NCBI GenBank assembly: GCA_036852015.1
Contig: JAANDG010001196.1
Coordinates: 162,395-226,394, forward strand
Source of the DNA: Pelodera strongyloides
Taxonomy: Eukaryota > Nematoda > Chromadorea > Rhabditida > Rhabditidae
Direction of reading: 5' to 3'
Length of the DNA: 64,000 nucleotides
Of the stretch, positions 11,894 through 22,320 are shown piece after piece. Under the pieces are notes generated by a model. The model made no database searches and was not told where the DNA came from. It saw only the letters and a list, made by a program, of their open reading frames with translations. Position 1 is the first letter of the stretch. The number at the start of each line of letters is the position of its first letter. A program made the position numbers and the translations under genes.

Positions 11894-13612
11894 GGAAAGA
11901 ACCCTCAGATGTCAATGCAGTAAAGACATTTACATGCCAACGAGTGGCCTTGTGCGTGGAGTAAGACAATAACAGAATAATATACTGTGAGATGAAAAAT
12001 TCCCCGAAACGATCGTTTCCATAGTGCTTATGCTGCTTTTACTTCCTCCTCGTTTATGGAAATGTAGATCACTACACACTGTGCATCGCAGACAATGTGT
12101 AGCGGCTCACAGACTACTTAACGAAAAACCCATATGCTGATAATATCTCTGATTATATGTATGTATTAGTTATGCGAACATAATTGTGAAATGCGTCAAA
12201 CCAAATCGCTATAGAAATAATTAAAACGTCATTGATTATCCGCGATAAGACGGGATGTTGTGTACAAAAAAGAATACGCTGACAATGAGAAAGCTGACGT
12301 GCAAATATAATTTGGCAAGGTGGAAACGAGCAAGACGCACGCTGCTTGAGATTGGCCGCCAATTTTGTTCGCCGATCTCACGCCGCGTTCGCGCAACTAT
12401 TATACAGATAAATCATCCAATCAGCCACATAATACACAAACGATAATTGTTCAAGAAGCTAGAAGGCCGCGATCGCATAGGACAAACGACGCGATGGTGT
12501 GCGGCGGAAAAAACCCGGTGCGCGCACCCCTCGCCGCGCACCTCGTCCAGACTCTCGTCAGTTAGGGAAAACTTCCCTCTTTATGAATTTGCCTTCATAT
12601 AAGCCCATATTAAACTAACTTGTTTTTAGTGTCAGGTTTTTGCTAGATGAGTACCGTTGATGGGGCAAAGTAGCAGCGAACCCGTTTATCGGGCGGTTCT
12701 CCATCAATTTGCGTGCAGTCGTCGAGAATACCTCGCCGCGCGAACGGTTGGCGCAGATTTCGCCGCGCACTCCTCGAGTTTCCTCCGTAAGGATTAGAAG
12801 ATACGCAGAAAGACCACAACGGGCACCGAACGTGTACGGTATTCTCGTATGCCCTCTACCCACACTGAACGTACCTGTTTTTTTTTGCTATTTCATCTAC
12901 CCCACATTTCTACTGGAAAAACTTGCACTTCTACCAGGCACATACAATAAATTGCAGATAACAAGTTTGTGGAATAGAAAAAACTACTCTGAAACACATT
13001 AGACATTCACTATTCCACTGTATTTCTACCTCTAGATCTCATTACATCAACCGACTCGTTGTCAGATGTCATCTCATAAGCACTAATAATAATAAGAAGA
13101 ACTCCACTCATTCAATGATTTATTCTCATAAGATATAATTACATAGTACAAAGTAACCGGACATTCAACATTCGTAGTAAGACAAATAAATCAAACCTAA
13201 AATAAACCGTAACAACCATTTACATACAAAATCACCTGCTCAAGTAGCCACAATTATCTACTCAAATAGCCACATTAAAGTCTATCAAATTTAAAAAATC
13301 GCACAGATAGTCAACAAATAGTAATTCTCAGGAAACAACACAGAAAAGGTACCGAATTAGAGATCAACGATGAAAACCGAAATAACAAGAAACTTATAGT
13401 TGAATGGCCTGAGTCTTGCTCCGCACTTCACCTGCAAATAGAAACATTCAATAACTTGTCTTATTCTAAGCAGACGCATAATTTTTTTTTGGGTAATTTC
13501 AAAAGGTCTGATTTCCTTCACTGTAAAGGCAACACATATATGTCTCACAATATGCGACTAGTTGCCGTTATAAGCTACAGTATTTTTCAACCTTTTTCTT
13601 CTCATTCTCATT
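11894..13612. other. No gene recognised; one GC-rich patch
   Basis: A patch at about 12450-12840 has GCGGCGAAA/CGCCGCGC-type sequence like that near 48800-49080 and 50620-50820, probably another degenerate repeat family. The rest is AT-rich. A short internal repeat, ACTCAA(G/A)TAGCCACA, occurs near 13240-13275. Confidence 0.4.
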
Positions 13613-13876
13613 AAGCCCGCGTTCGAGTTGGGGAAAAGTTGGTGGAATTCCGGAATTCCACCGTTCGAGTTGGACGGAAAAACGTGCGTGGAAAAGCAAA
13701 AATACCGTAGTGGAATCGTTGTGGGATTATATTTTGGACAACTGCAAGAGCCAAAAATGACGCTTGACCCCGACGGTTGGGTTAAATAGAGGAAAGACAT
13801 TTACGTTTCCGGTATCCCCATCTCGAACGGTGGAATTCCGGAATTCCACAACTTTTCCCAACTCGAACGCGGCTTT
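13613..13876. mobile_element. C-family inverted repeat (GCGTTCGAGTTGGG ends)
   Basis: The left end is AAGCCCGCGTTCGAGTTGGGG and the right end the inverted TTTTCCCAACTCGAACGCGG. Both arms contain GTGGAATTCCGGAATTCCAC. The centre carries no coding signal. Confidence 0.8.
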
Positions 13877-14588
13877 AGTAATTACTACCAAGGAGAATGT
13901 ATGATTACGATTCGAACAACTACGCTGAACCCCATTTTCAAAAACTAATTGCTACGCTTCCCAGCAAGCAAAGTCGTAAGCCCTAAGCACGCAATAGGCA
14001 ATAGCAATTGTCAAAGTGCGTGGGCAGCGTGGGAAATTAGGAAGATATAATATCCTATCATACGAGCCGGAAAATCACCTCCATAAAGTACACATGAAAT
14101 TCAAATTCGTATATGATATGAAAGTATCCGTGTCGTATGAATTTTCGAATAAAAGTAAAAATACAAAATGTTACTTAAATATTGAGGTATTCCCAACTTT
14201 GTCCACACCCATTACTTCTAAAAGAAAGAAAACACTGTGCGTTATGCATGTATAATATTTAGAATTTAGAATTCAAAGGAAGTTACTACTTACAAAGAAG
14301 CGTAATTAGTGCCCGTGCGCCCGAGAAATTGAGAGGCCAAACAAATGGCGAATCCTGACCCATCTTCCTAGTCACATACCACTTAAACTCTAGTCACATG
14401 CACACGGGAAAACAAAAAAGGGACAAACTACTTCATTTCCATTCAAAATATATTACCTTCATTTCCATTCAAAATATATTACCATACGCTTTATTAACAA
14501 TCAAAACATGCACACAACAAACTCTGGGACTACCACCTTCAAAACCCACCAAAATAGACATCGATACCCCTCTAGCTACAGCTAAAAA
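13877..14588. other. No gene recognised; 3' flank of the Nup62 gene
   Basis: AT-rich sequence including a direct repeat of TTCATTTCCATTCAAAATAT at about 14432-14481. No second gene is supportable. Confidence 0.45.
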
Positions 14589-16128
14589 TTAAAAATTCAA
14601 CCAACCGCTCGTTTCAGCCAGCCAGTTGAGAAGCAGCATCTGCTTCTCAAGAACCTTCTTCAACGACGATAGATCTGCACTCGGCGGAGCTCGCGCAGCC
14701 ACGAGGTCTTCGGTCTAAAAGATCATCTTAGTAAAAGTAAAGAGTTTCTCATTAAACATTCCTCTACGCGACCTAGTTTTACCAGATCGTTGCTTATTTT
14801 CGGCTTTCGGTCTATTATTTATTATCAATGTTTCAATGAACTTATATTTGAACATTTGTTATACTCATTATAATATATAATGATTATAATTTATTATACT
14901 CATAATATTATAAGTTCCTTGAAACATGACAATATAGTAATAATGAGTTGCGTTTCAAAATTCACACTTCACGCAGATGCATCATGTCACCAGTTAGTCA
15001 AAGACAGTAAAGGCAGTCAAAGTCAGCCAACATAGCAACAAAACTTACCATTTTGGCAGCATCGCGCAAATCATCTTCCGTCTGCTTTAACTGGGCATCG
15101 GTAGACATTAGTAGGTCGAATCTGCAAATAATAGCTATGTGCTAAAGTCAAACCCGCACCCAAAAGAGGCTAAATGAGGACCTTCCATAAAAAGACGATA
15201 AAGACAGTGGAACAAGTACTTGTCTACCAGACATAAGAGTGTACAAAGTGTAACTCAACGAAACAGAAACTATATAATACACCGGGATAAACATACGTAT
15301 ACTGGCGTATTCTATCAGCGTGCGTTTCTCCGCCACGCCCTCCGGAGTTAGCCAGGGTAACAGCGGATGCGGCAGATTCCGTCCACGGAGGTAGTTCGTA
15401 TTGCTTCTCCAAATCGACGATCCCCTTCTCCAACGCTTAAAAAAAACGTTTGAAATTAAAGAACGACTGAAGAGATAGAGGGGGCGAGAGAGGGTGACTC
15501 CTGCCCCTCAGTTAAAAACGGTTGTTTGTCAGTGTTACCAAAACAGGTTTTCCCGTACATTTTGCGAGAAATCCATACATACTCATACTGGCGATTGCCC
15601 GTTTTGCCCTAAAACGTAATAGAGCTAGAGAATAAAAAAGGTTTACTGCCAAGTGCCACAGCTATCGTTATTAGCAACTCAACAGTGAACATAAGTAAAA
15701 TGACACTAACCAGCAAGTTGATCATTCACAAAAGCAATATCATGTGCCTCTTTTTGTGTTTGTTCTTCGAGGACGCAAAGCTCGTTGTTCAATTCCGTGA
15801 TCTGAATCAGAATCAAAAATTTATGGGAGATAAAGCTGGAGTGCACCCAGCTATATATCAACCGAGGATGGGAAATTCAATAATAAGTGGACCAGTACTA
15901 GACATTTCTACAAAAAAATACATAAATTGACAGGTAGTTGGAGGGAGGTATAAAATTCCAACTAGAGGCTCATTTATGGATATGGATTTAGGCAATAATA
16001 GAAAAAATGAAAAGTTTACCTTGTCAGAATTTTTCTGCAGCACCGAATCGTATGCATTTGCTTCAGTTAACTGTCTGCGGAACAACTGCACGGAACGGTC
16101 TGTTTCCAATGCGAGCTGCAAAGTTCTA

Positions 16129-16164
<36 letters not shown>

Positions 16165-18430
16165 CCTTTATTCCATAAAAATTGGCCTATTGGCCATAAG
16201 AAAAAACGCAAGCTAGAGAGGCACTCACAGGCTTGACACACTCAAGAGGTCAAGAGGCAGAGGGGAAACATAATAATTATTATTATTCTTATTATATTCA
16301 ATTCAGGTCTACGTTAAATGCCATACTGATTAGTGAGCGTAGCAATTTAGCAATCAGCTCAACTCCACATCGGGACAGATAAAGCAGTACAGCAGTACGC
16401 GAGTGACGAGAGTTTCAAAAATGTTTTTTATAATATGTGCCCTACAAACAATATCCACTATCCACAGCCCGGAGTCACAGTTAATTTTTGTAGTTTTCAT
16501 GATGCATGATATGTAGCATTATGCCTGTTAGACAGTTAGCTAAAATGTAGTAGTTAGGGCAAAAGAGAATGATCGACGATTTAGATAAGGCCAAGTAAAA
16601 GATGCTTTGTGGTTCTCTGGCTACGTATTTGCCAATAGGTCGAGTAATTGTCGTTGATCACTGTGACAGAAAACGAAACACAAAGAAGCAAAGCAAAGTT
16701 ACCGCATCAATTGCCTCTTCAAAGGTCTTCATATTCACAGGGGCATTGGGATCGATAGATACATTGGGTGCAGTGCCTGAAGAATAAAAAGATAACAAGT
16801 CGAAAAGTTTCCAGACTCCAGACAGAAATATATTCCAAGTCACATCGCAAAAACTCTAACAAATACGGATGAAGTACTGTTCACTACAACGGACTTCACG
16901 AGTTGACGAGTATTCCTACTATTTAGCTATATTGGCGCAATGCAATCGAAACTTTTCAATTGTCCAATAAAGAAAGCTAAAACTACCTGTTTGCGCAACA
17001 GCAACAGATCCCGCAATGTTGGTACCAAACAAACCTTGGCCGGGGGCAGTAGTAGTAACGACGGTGGCTGTTGTCGCTTAAAAAACAAAAACCTATATTT
17101 TTATAATAAGTTATAATTGTTTGACACAAGACACAATACACACACAGTGGACATCGACACATAATGGACAAAAAGCGCAAAACGAAAACAAATTCCAATA
17201 CGGCGAACTGATGCCTACTTGCATATAATCGGTTTCAGCGCAGTACACTACAAAATACGTGACAAACGATATATGCAAAAATGGGGTTATAAGTTTATTA
17301 ATAAAGTTCCGTTGTAAACAATTAGTGAGAAAGGAGATAATTTTCAACTCACGGGGTTTATACATTCCTCCATAGGAAGACATTCTCGGCATCGGAATTG
17401 AAGTATTAGGGGCCGGGGAACCAAACAATCCTCCAGTTCCAGTTGCCGCAGTGGTAGCGGGGGTACCACCGAACAGACTTCCGGAAGCCGGGGCCGAAGG
17501 GGCAGGGGCAGGGGTGGATCCGAACAGTGTACCAGCAGCGGGTGTAGATGTTGTGGCAGACGAAAACAAAGTACCTTAACGGGTTTAAATATGTCTCAAT
17601 GTCTCTGCAACGGATGGGGTTTCCATGTATGCGATTCGCACTTGCGAAAATGACAAACCGTTGTACATGTTCAAGTCATTTTACATGCATGTCAACTGCC
17701 AACCGTAACCCATGCGAATCGCACGTTTGACATGGTCCTGCAGCGAAAGTGTATCAGATCCATACTATTTGAAATAGATCCGTACTATCTTGAAATAGAT
17801 CCATACTTCCATACTAGATTCAAAATCGCTGCAGAACCTTGTCAATTACATTGCTTCGAACATGGACAGGCATTTGTCATTTTCGCAAGTGCGATTCGCA
17901 TACATGGAAACCCCCATGAGTACAAGTGGATGTGTAACATTTTTCGCCAAAATTCGAGTTTTTCTTCAAAAATATTGCGTACAAGGAACATTGAATTCAT
18001 CCATTCGTTGTAGATGTGTATCGACTGAGGTGGCAAGAAACATTTATCACTAGTCATAGTCAAGGTCAAGATTGCATGCCGTTAATTGTAAAGCAAATGA
18101 AAGTTTTTCCCCTGAATATGAACATTGTATATTGACCATGTTGGTAGACCACTTCTTACCAGCAGCAGGCGTGGAGGTTGCAGTAGCTGCCCCAAAGAGG
18201 CCACCTGGCGTGGATGTAGCCGTCGAACCAAAAAGAGTTCCAGTAGCTGGGGTGGTTGATGTAGTAGACCCGAACAAACTACCTAAAAATAGAAACCTCA
18301 AACTTTTCGCAGAACATTGAGGTTTTTATTGTTGCAAGTTGCACAATATGCTTTACCGCAACACTGGACAAAGCCACTCACCAGCAGGTTTTGATGCAGC
18401 GGATGACGGTGTTCCGAAAGTAAAGGCCAT
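14589..18430 (-). CDS. npp-11: Nucleoporin Nup62/Nsp1 homologue (FG repeats plus Nsp1_C coiled coil)
   Basis: Ten exons join in phase: 18382-18430, 18160-18282, 17353-17574, 16987-17076, 16703-16776, 16020-16115, 15711-15801, 15303-15435, 15049-15121 and 14589-14714, giving 358 residues. Residues 1 to about 160 are low-complexity Ser/Thr/Pro/Gly with LFG motifs (SLFGS, TLFGS, GLFGA, SLFGG, GLFGT). From about 165 a helical coiled coil follows: FEEAID, then QLTEANAYDSVLQKNSDKI, LEKQYELP and FDLLMSTDAQLKQTEDDL. This matches the Nsp1_C region of Nup62 (compare VNAWDRTLIENGEKI and NIDAQLKRMAQDL). The protein would line the nuclear pore channel with Nup54 and Nup58 partners. Human Nup62 has 522 residues, so this copy is short, mainly in the FG part; an FG exon may be missed in the long intron 17575-18159. 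The last exon could alternatively use a GTTGGT donor just before the stop. The start follows a TTTTATTTTAG acceptor. Confidence 0.88.
16129..16161. repeat. (ATT)n microsatellite in a Nup62 intron
   Basis: About eleven ATT units lie close to the acceptor of the exon at 16020-16115. A further AT-rich patch with TAATAATTATTATTATT follows at about 16270. Confidence 0.9.
17616..17914. mobile_element. B-family inverted repeat in a Nup62 intron
   Basis: Ends are GGGGTTTCCATGTATGCGAT and the inverted GCATACATGGAAACCCC. Arms continue through TCGCAC(T/C)TGCGAAAATG and a central region with repeated AATAGATCC(A/G)TACTA. The left end lies about 40 bases from the exon at 17353-17574. Confidence 0.85.
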
Positions 18431-18631
18431 CTCTAAAATAAAAATAAAATGAGATATGAGAGACTGTTTGTTGATAAACATATGGAAAAAGATGAGGATT
18501 TTATCATGAGCACAGACACAACAAAGGACCTATGCAAAACATGCCAAACAAACTTTGAACATATTATTCTACACACTCTTACTTGAAGCGGATTTACACA
18601 CCACACCACCACAACAAAAAACTCGAATTAA

Positions 18632-19322
18632 TAGTGTATTTATCTCCAGTTTCGCAGGGCCGAAACAGGGCGAATCTGGCCCAAAAATCATTGATAGTGT
18701 ATTTATCTCCAGTTTCGCAGGGCCGAAACACCTCAAAAAATCATTCAGCGCGGCTTTCACTTTCCATATAGAAACTCATTAAGAAACTCGCTACAAAAAT
18801 TGAAGATCAGGGACAAATTTGAATTAGTACACGTATTAGCTACTTGCATGCGAATATCTGTATTAAATTCAAATTTGTCCCTGATTTTCAATTTTTGTAG
18901 CGAGTTTCAAATTGTGCTTATGTATGGAAAGTGAAAGCCGCGCTGAATGATTTTTGGGCCAGATTCGCCCTGTTTCGGCCCTGCGAAACTGGAGATAAAT
19001 ACACTATCAGCGCGGCTTTCACTTTCCGTGTATAACAAGGGATGGAAACTCCCTACCATAGCTTGACGATCGGAGTAATCGTGTTGGGACGCGTTACGTG
19101 TAGTTTGTAATTTAAAGGTGTATTACATTTTAGAATTTTAGGCCAGTCGAAATTTATTTTATGTCAACACCTTTAAATTACAAACTACACGTAACGCGTC
19201 CCAACACGATTACTCCGATCGTCAAGCTATGGTAGGGAGTTTCCATCCCTTGTTATACATGGAAAGTGAAAGCCGCGCTGAATGATTTTTTGAGGTGTTT
19301 CGGCCCTGCGAAACTGGAGATA
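18632..19322. mobile_element. Nested foldback element cluster upstream of the Nup62 gene
   Basis: A unit containing TATCTCCAGTTTCGCAGGGC and AGCGCGGCTTTCACTTTCC occurs four times in alternating orientation (about 18632, 18697, 18919-19005, 19258-19322). A hairpin with AACTCGCTACAAAAATTGAA arms fills 18784-18909 and a second hairpin sits at 19031-19257. The arrangement indicates one inverted-repeat element interrupted by another. Confidence 0.75.
19031..19257. mobile_element. Near-perfect hairpin element nested in the cluster
   Basis: The left arm starts TATAACAAGGGATGGAAACT and the right arm is its reverse complement, ending CATCCCTTGTTATA. About 95 bp per arm pair nearly perfectly through ACGATCGGAGTAATCGTGTT. 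The spacer is about 50 bp. Confidence 0.85.
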
Positions 19323-19928
19323 ATGCAACTAAAATGCAACTAAAATGCGCACCCTTTTGCACTCTCGTACCTCCAAGAATCTGCACTCTCTGACCGTTCG
19401 TGTTGGGACTAATAAATCTGCCAATATGCCGCGAAAGTGCACAAATCGGGACGTGTTTTCGCATTTTGCTTTCGGCGGAAATGTGTGGTGTGCGCTGGTC
19501 GGTCGATGCGATCGAAATCTTGTAATTGCTCAACTAGTTTGTAGAGCTTGCACGGCAATTGCTGGCGAGGGCCTGTTGGCCAGAACTGTCGTATTCTCGG
19601 AATAATCCAAGTTCTCCTCCCCAAATAAACTCTTGGAGCCTCACCAAACTTGGCCAGGATGGACAACAGGCTATTCCCAATCGATCTGTGATTCATAGGA
19701 AATGGAAAACACCAAAAAAACACGGAACGTGATCATCGAAAAACCCGCTCATGATCCGTGTTTTTTTCGAACATAATCGACGATTTTCTTATGTATTATT
19801 TTTCAGATTTTAGTAAAAACCCATGTTTTTTTGGTGCAAACACCAAATAAGCACAGAACGAAAAAAACACGGATCATCAATTCGAGCCCTCTAACCCAAC
19901 AGAGAGCGGTCGCATCACCACCGCCGAA

Positions 19929-20669
19929 ATGATCTACCCTGATAACTCCCAAATCCCTACACCTACCTCTCGCCCAGACTTCCCAATACGCCACAATATT
20001 CAATTTACTCTCACTGAATTATTCACCGAGCTAAAGTCTTTTATTCGCGAAGAACTATCTGAAGGATTTCGTCGGAGTGAGCTAAAGGACCATTTTGTGC
20101 TGCTCAACGCGGAGGAAACGGATCGGGTGAGTAATGATTTAAATATTACAACCAATGTTTTGGCTCTGTGCTCTTACTCACCCGATTCTTTCCATGTAAT
20201 TGGTCGCATGGGGAAACCCGGCAACCATCCCCGCCCTATACTATGTCGAATGAAAGCTGGTGTTCGTTTGCCTCTATTTAAGGAACTCGGCGAGCGGCTC
20301 AAGAAGACCCCTGAACTCTCACACATCAACGTTCGGAGAGCAGAAACTCCGAAGCAGAGACATGAAGGATATCTTCGTCGAAAAGCTGCTCGAGAAGAAC
20401 CTTTGACCCCGTGTGTGCCAGAGATCAAAGAACCAACTTCACCTATCGAAAACACACGTGAGGAACTGCAATTAGTAATGCCCTCCCCTCAATTGTCTGT
20501 GATTGAACCAATTGCACACCCTGTGCAATTGCCAACAGCTGAACCACCTGTGCCACCTATCCCGTTATTAGATCAGCAATCACTTGACCACTTTAGTGAG
20601 TCATTTGGCAAGGCCTTTGAATTAGCAATGGAGAAAGCTTTTATCGAAAAGTACGGATGTAAGGATTGA
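19929..20669 (+). CDS. Uncharacterised 246-residue protein inside an inverted-repeat element; ORF1-like by inspection
   Basis: A single uninterrupted frame begins MIYPDNSQIPTPTSR, with an AATAAA at 20845 downstream. About residues 25-50 form an amphipathic helix (FTELKSFIREELSEGF). Residues 60-150 contain NITTNVLALCS, FHVIGRMGKPGNHPRPILCR and NVRRAETPKQRHEGYLRRKA. A core with a G+.G......RP stretch followed by a basic R..T..QR...Y.R+KA helix resembles the RRM-like and C-terminal parts of non-LTR retrotransposon ORF1 nucleic-acid-binding proteins. This is my inference from pattern, not from a search. Residues 165-220 are Pro-rich and the C-terminus is a short helix (FGKAFELAMEKAFIEKY). It lacks introns, unlike neighbouring genes. 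The intact frame argues for recent activity or selection. No transposase signature is seen. Confidence 0.6.
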   Translation: MIYPDNSQIPTPTSRPDFPIRHNIQFTLTELFTELKSFIREELSEGFRRSELKDHFVLLNAEETDRVSNDLNITTNVLALCSYSPDSFHVIGRMGKPGNHPRPILCRMKAGVRLPLFKELGERLKKTPELSHINVRRAETPKQRHEGYLRRKAAREEPLTPCVPEIKEPTSPIENTREELQLVMPSPQLSVIEPIAHPVQLPTAEPPVPPIPLLDQQSLDHFSESFGKAFELAMEKAFIEKYGCKD

Positions 20670-20844
20670 TTATGATAGTGCAACTATATTTTAACTATCT
20701 ACGTTTCTTGATATATTGCGTTTTGAATTTTTGAGTACATTTTTGTGATATGTAGTTGGGCCCTTGTCAGTACGAACTGTTGTGAAGCATGTTCGTCTTA
20801 GGGTATCCATTTGATTATGTGTGTCTTTTTTGATATATGTGATC

Positions 20845-20850
20845 AATAAA
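20845..20850 (+). terminator. AATAAA polyadenylation signal
   Basis: It lies 175 bases after the stop of the 246-codon ORF and just before an (AT)n run at about 20855-20873, inside the element, so the element could supply its own 3' end. Confidence 0.5.
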
Positions 20851-21977
20851 CTATATATATATATATATATATCAGTGATCGGTGTTTTTTTGGAGCATGT
20901 TCGGGTTTTTCGTTGTGTTTTTTCGCAAAACCCGTGTTTTTTTCGTGTTTCCGTTTTCCTGTGTATCAGCTTATCATAATTATCGATTTATTGATTTTTT
21001 CAAAAAAATTCTTGGCGGCCCAGAAATAGGTTCTGGCATTCAAACTGGCTGCCCATATTTCACTGAGCCTTCATTCTGATTGGCCTATTTCACCGATCCT
21101 TCATCTAAACGTGAGGTTCAGGCTTAGTGAATCTAAGTTTGTTTAGGTGAGGCTCACCCCTTCAGTCAATTATTGAGTTATTCAATTTAAGATTAGCACC
21201 GCCCAGCTAGATTGTGTAGGTTATACACCGCGTAAGAAGCTGAACCTTTTGAATGCGCTTAGTCCTGTGTTTCTCTCTTTTCCATTCAATTTACATTCCA
21301 CACTGCTTTATTTTAATAAAGAGTTCATATTAATATAAAGGTTCAGAGACACAATGCATCCACGTGTGCATGCTTATTTACTGAAAAATAAAAAGTCAGG
21401 CGCAGTTATCAGCACTTATCGGCGACCCCTTTGGATGCAGGCTCAGTGAAATGGCCAGCCAGAGTGAGCTCAGTGAAATTTGGGCCTAAATCGGGCTCCG
21501 GGAATTTTTTTGAAAAAATCAATAAATCGATAATTATGATAAGCTGATATCACAGATCGATTGGGAATAGCCTGTTGTCCATCCTGGCCAAGTTTGGTGA
21601 GGCTCCGCCCACTTTGGGCCGAAAAGTTGACTGCCCCCCCCCCCCGTTCTGCAATAGCACCAAACTCTTGGCGTCCCATCTTCGAATTCATAGGCAACGT
21701 CGTGCTGTCTTGCATTTCTACTGAGAGGCTACTCTTCTAATCGTGACATCATTCACACATACAAGACATATAGTTAGGTCGTGGAATCATTAAGCCTTTC
21801 ATCCTTTTTTTCTACCAAACTGCTCAAACATTTGTCACAGTCTCAGAATTGGATTGGCTGAGCAAGGCTTTTACTTTATGTTGTGTTTTCGATTTAGGCT
21901 TTTACTTTATGTTGTGTTTTCGATTTACTTTATCATGCATGCGTATATCTCATTCTATCTCAATATATTTTCGTACT

Positions 21978-22267
21978 GGGGTTTCCATGTATGCGATTCG
22001 CACCTGCGAAAATGTCAAACCGCTGTCCATGTTCGAGTCGATGTCAATGACATGGTCCCGCAGCGATTTTGGATCTAGTATGGATCTATTTCAAAATAGT
22101 ACGGATATATTTCAAATAGTATGGATCTGATACACTTTCGCTGCAGGACCATGTCAAACGTGCGATTCTCATGGGTTAGGTAGGCAGTTGACATGCATGT
22201 AAAATGACTTGAACATGGACAGCGGTTTGACATTTTCGCAGGTGCGAATCGCATACATGGAAACCCC
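21978..22267. mobile_element. B-family inverted repeat just upstream of BUD31
   Basis: Complete copy with GGGGTTTCCATGTATGCGAT at the left and ATCGCATACATGGAAACCCC at the right. It ends 53 bases before the BUD31 start codon, so it occupies the probable promoter or outron. Confidence 0.85.
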
Positions 22268-22309
22268 ATACCTATACATTGAAATCCATTTATCAGTGGC
22301 TAAATCGCA

Positions 22310-22320
22310 TTTCATTTCAG
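22310..22320 (+). promoter_or_regulatory. Splice acceptor abutting the BUD31 ATG
   Basis: TTTCATTTCAG ends at the base before ATG. No upstream coding exon is needed for a full-length BUD31, so spliced-leader addition or a 5' UTR intron is likely. It fixes the start codon. Confidence 0.6.

Larger units (their letters stand above)
19694..20963 (+). mobile_element. 1.27-kb inverted-repeat element carrying a 246-codon ORF
   Basis: The left end CATAGGAAATGGAAAACACC plus AAAAAAACACGG matches the right end in inverse, CCGTGTTTTTTTCG plus TGTTTCCGTTTTCCTGTG, with about 32 bp of imperfect terminal inverted repeat. GTGTTTTTTT and TTCGGGTTTTTCG motifs repeat just inside. The flanks can be joined to give the uninterrupted arm of the outer element. 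They fit a TA target with one mismatch, or no duplication. The terminal bases equal those of the E-family short elements at 29933-30156 and 60164-60394. Confidence 0.75.
19634..21606. mobile_element. Foldback element split by a later insertion
   Basis: The left arm (19634-19692, continued at 20964-21095) is the inverted copy of 21440-21606: GGAGCCTCACCAAACTTGGC, then ATCGATCTGTGAT, then ATCAGCTTATCATAATTATC. In the right arm the last two pieces are contiguous. In the left arm they are separated by the 1.27-kb inner element. The inner insertion is therefore younger than the foldback. Confidence 0.8.

Noticed and set aside
15562..15614. A possible exon on the minus strand between two Nup62 exons (CGTTTTAG acceptor, CCA|GTATGA donor)
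   Set aside because: Including it breaks the phase into the next exon, while direct joining of 15711 to 15435 gives a continuous coiled coil that matches Nup62.
19694..20963. A Helitron
   Set aside because: Ends are inverted repeats rather than TC...CTRR, the insertion point is not between A and T, and no Rep/helicase is present.
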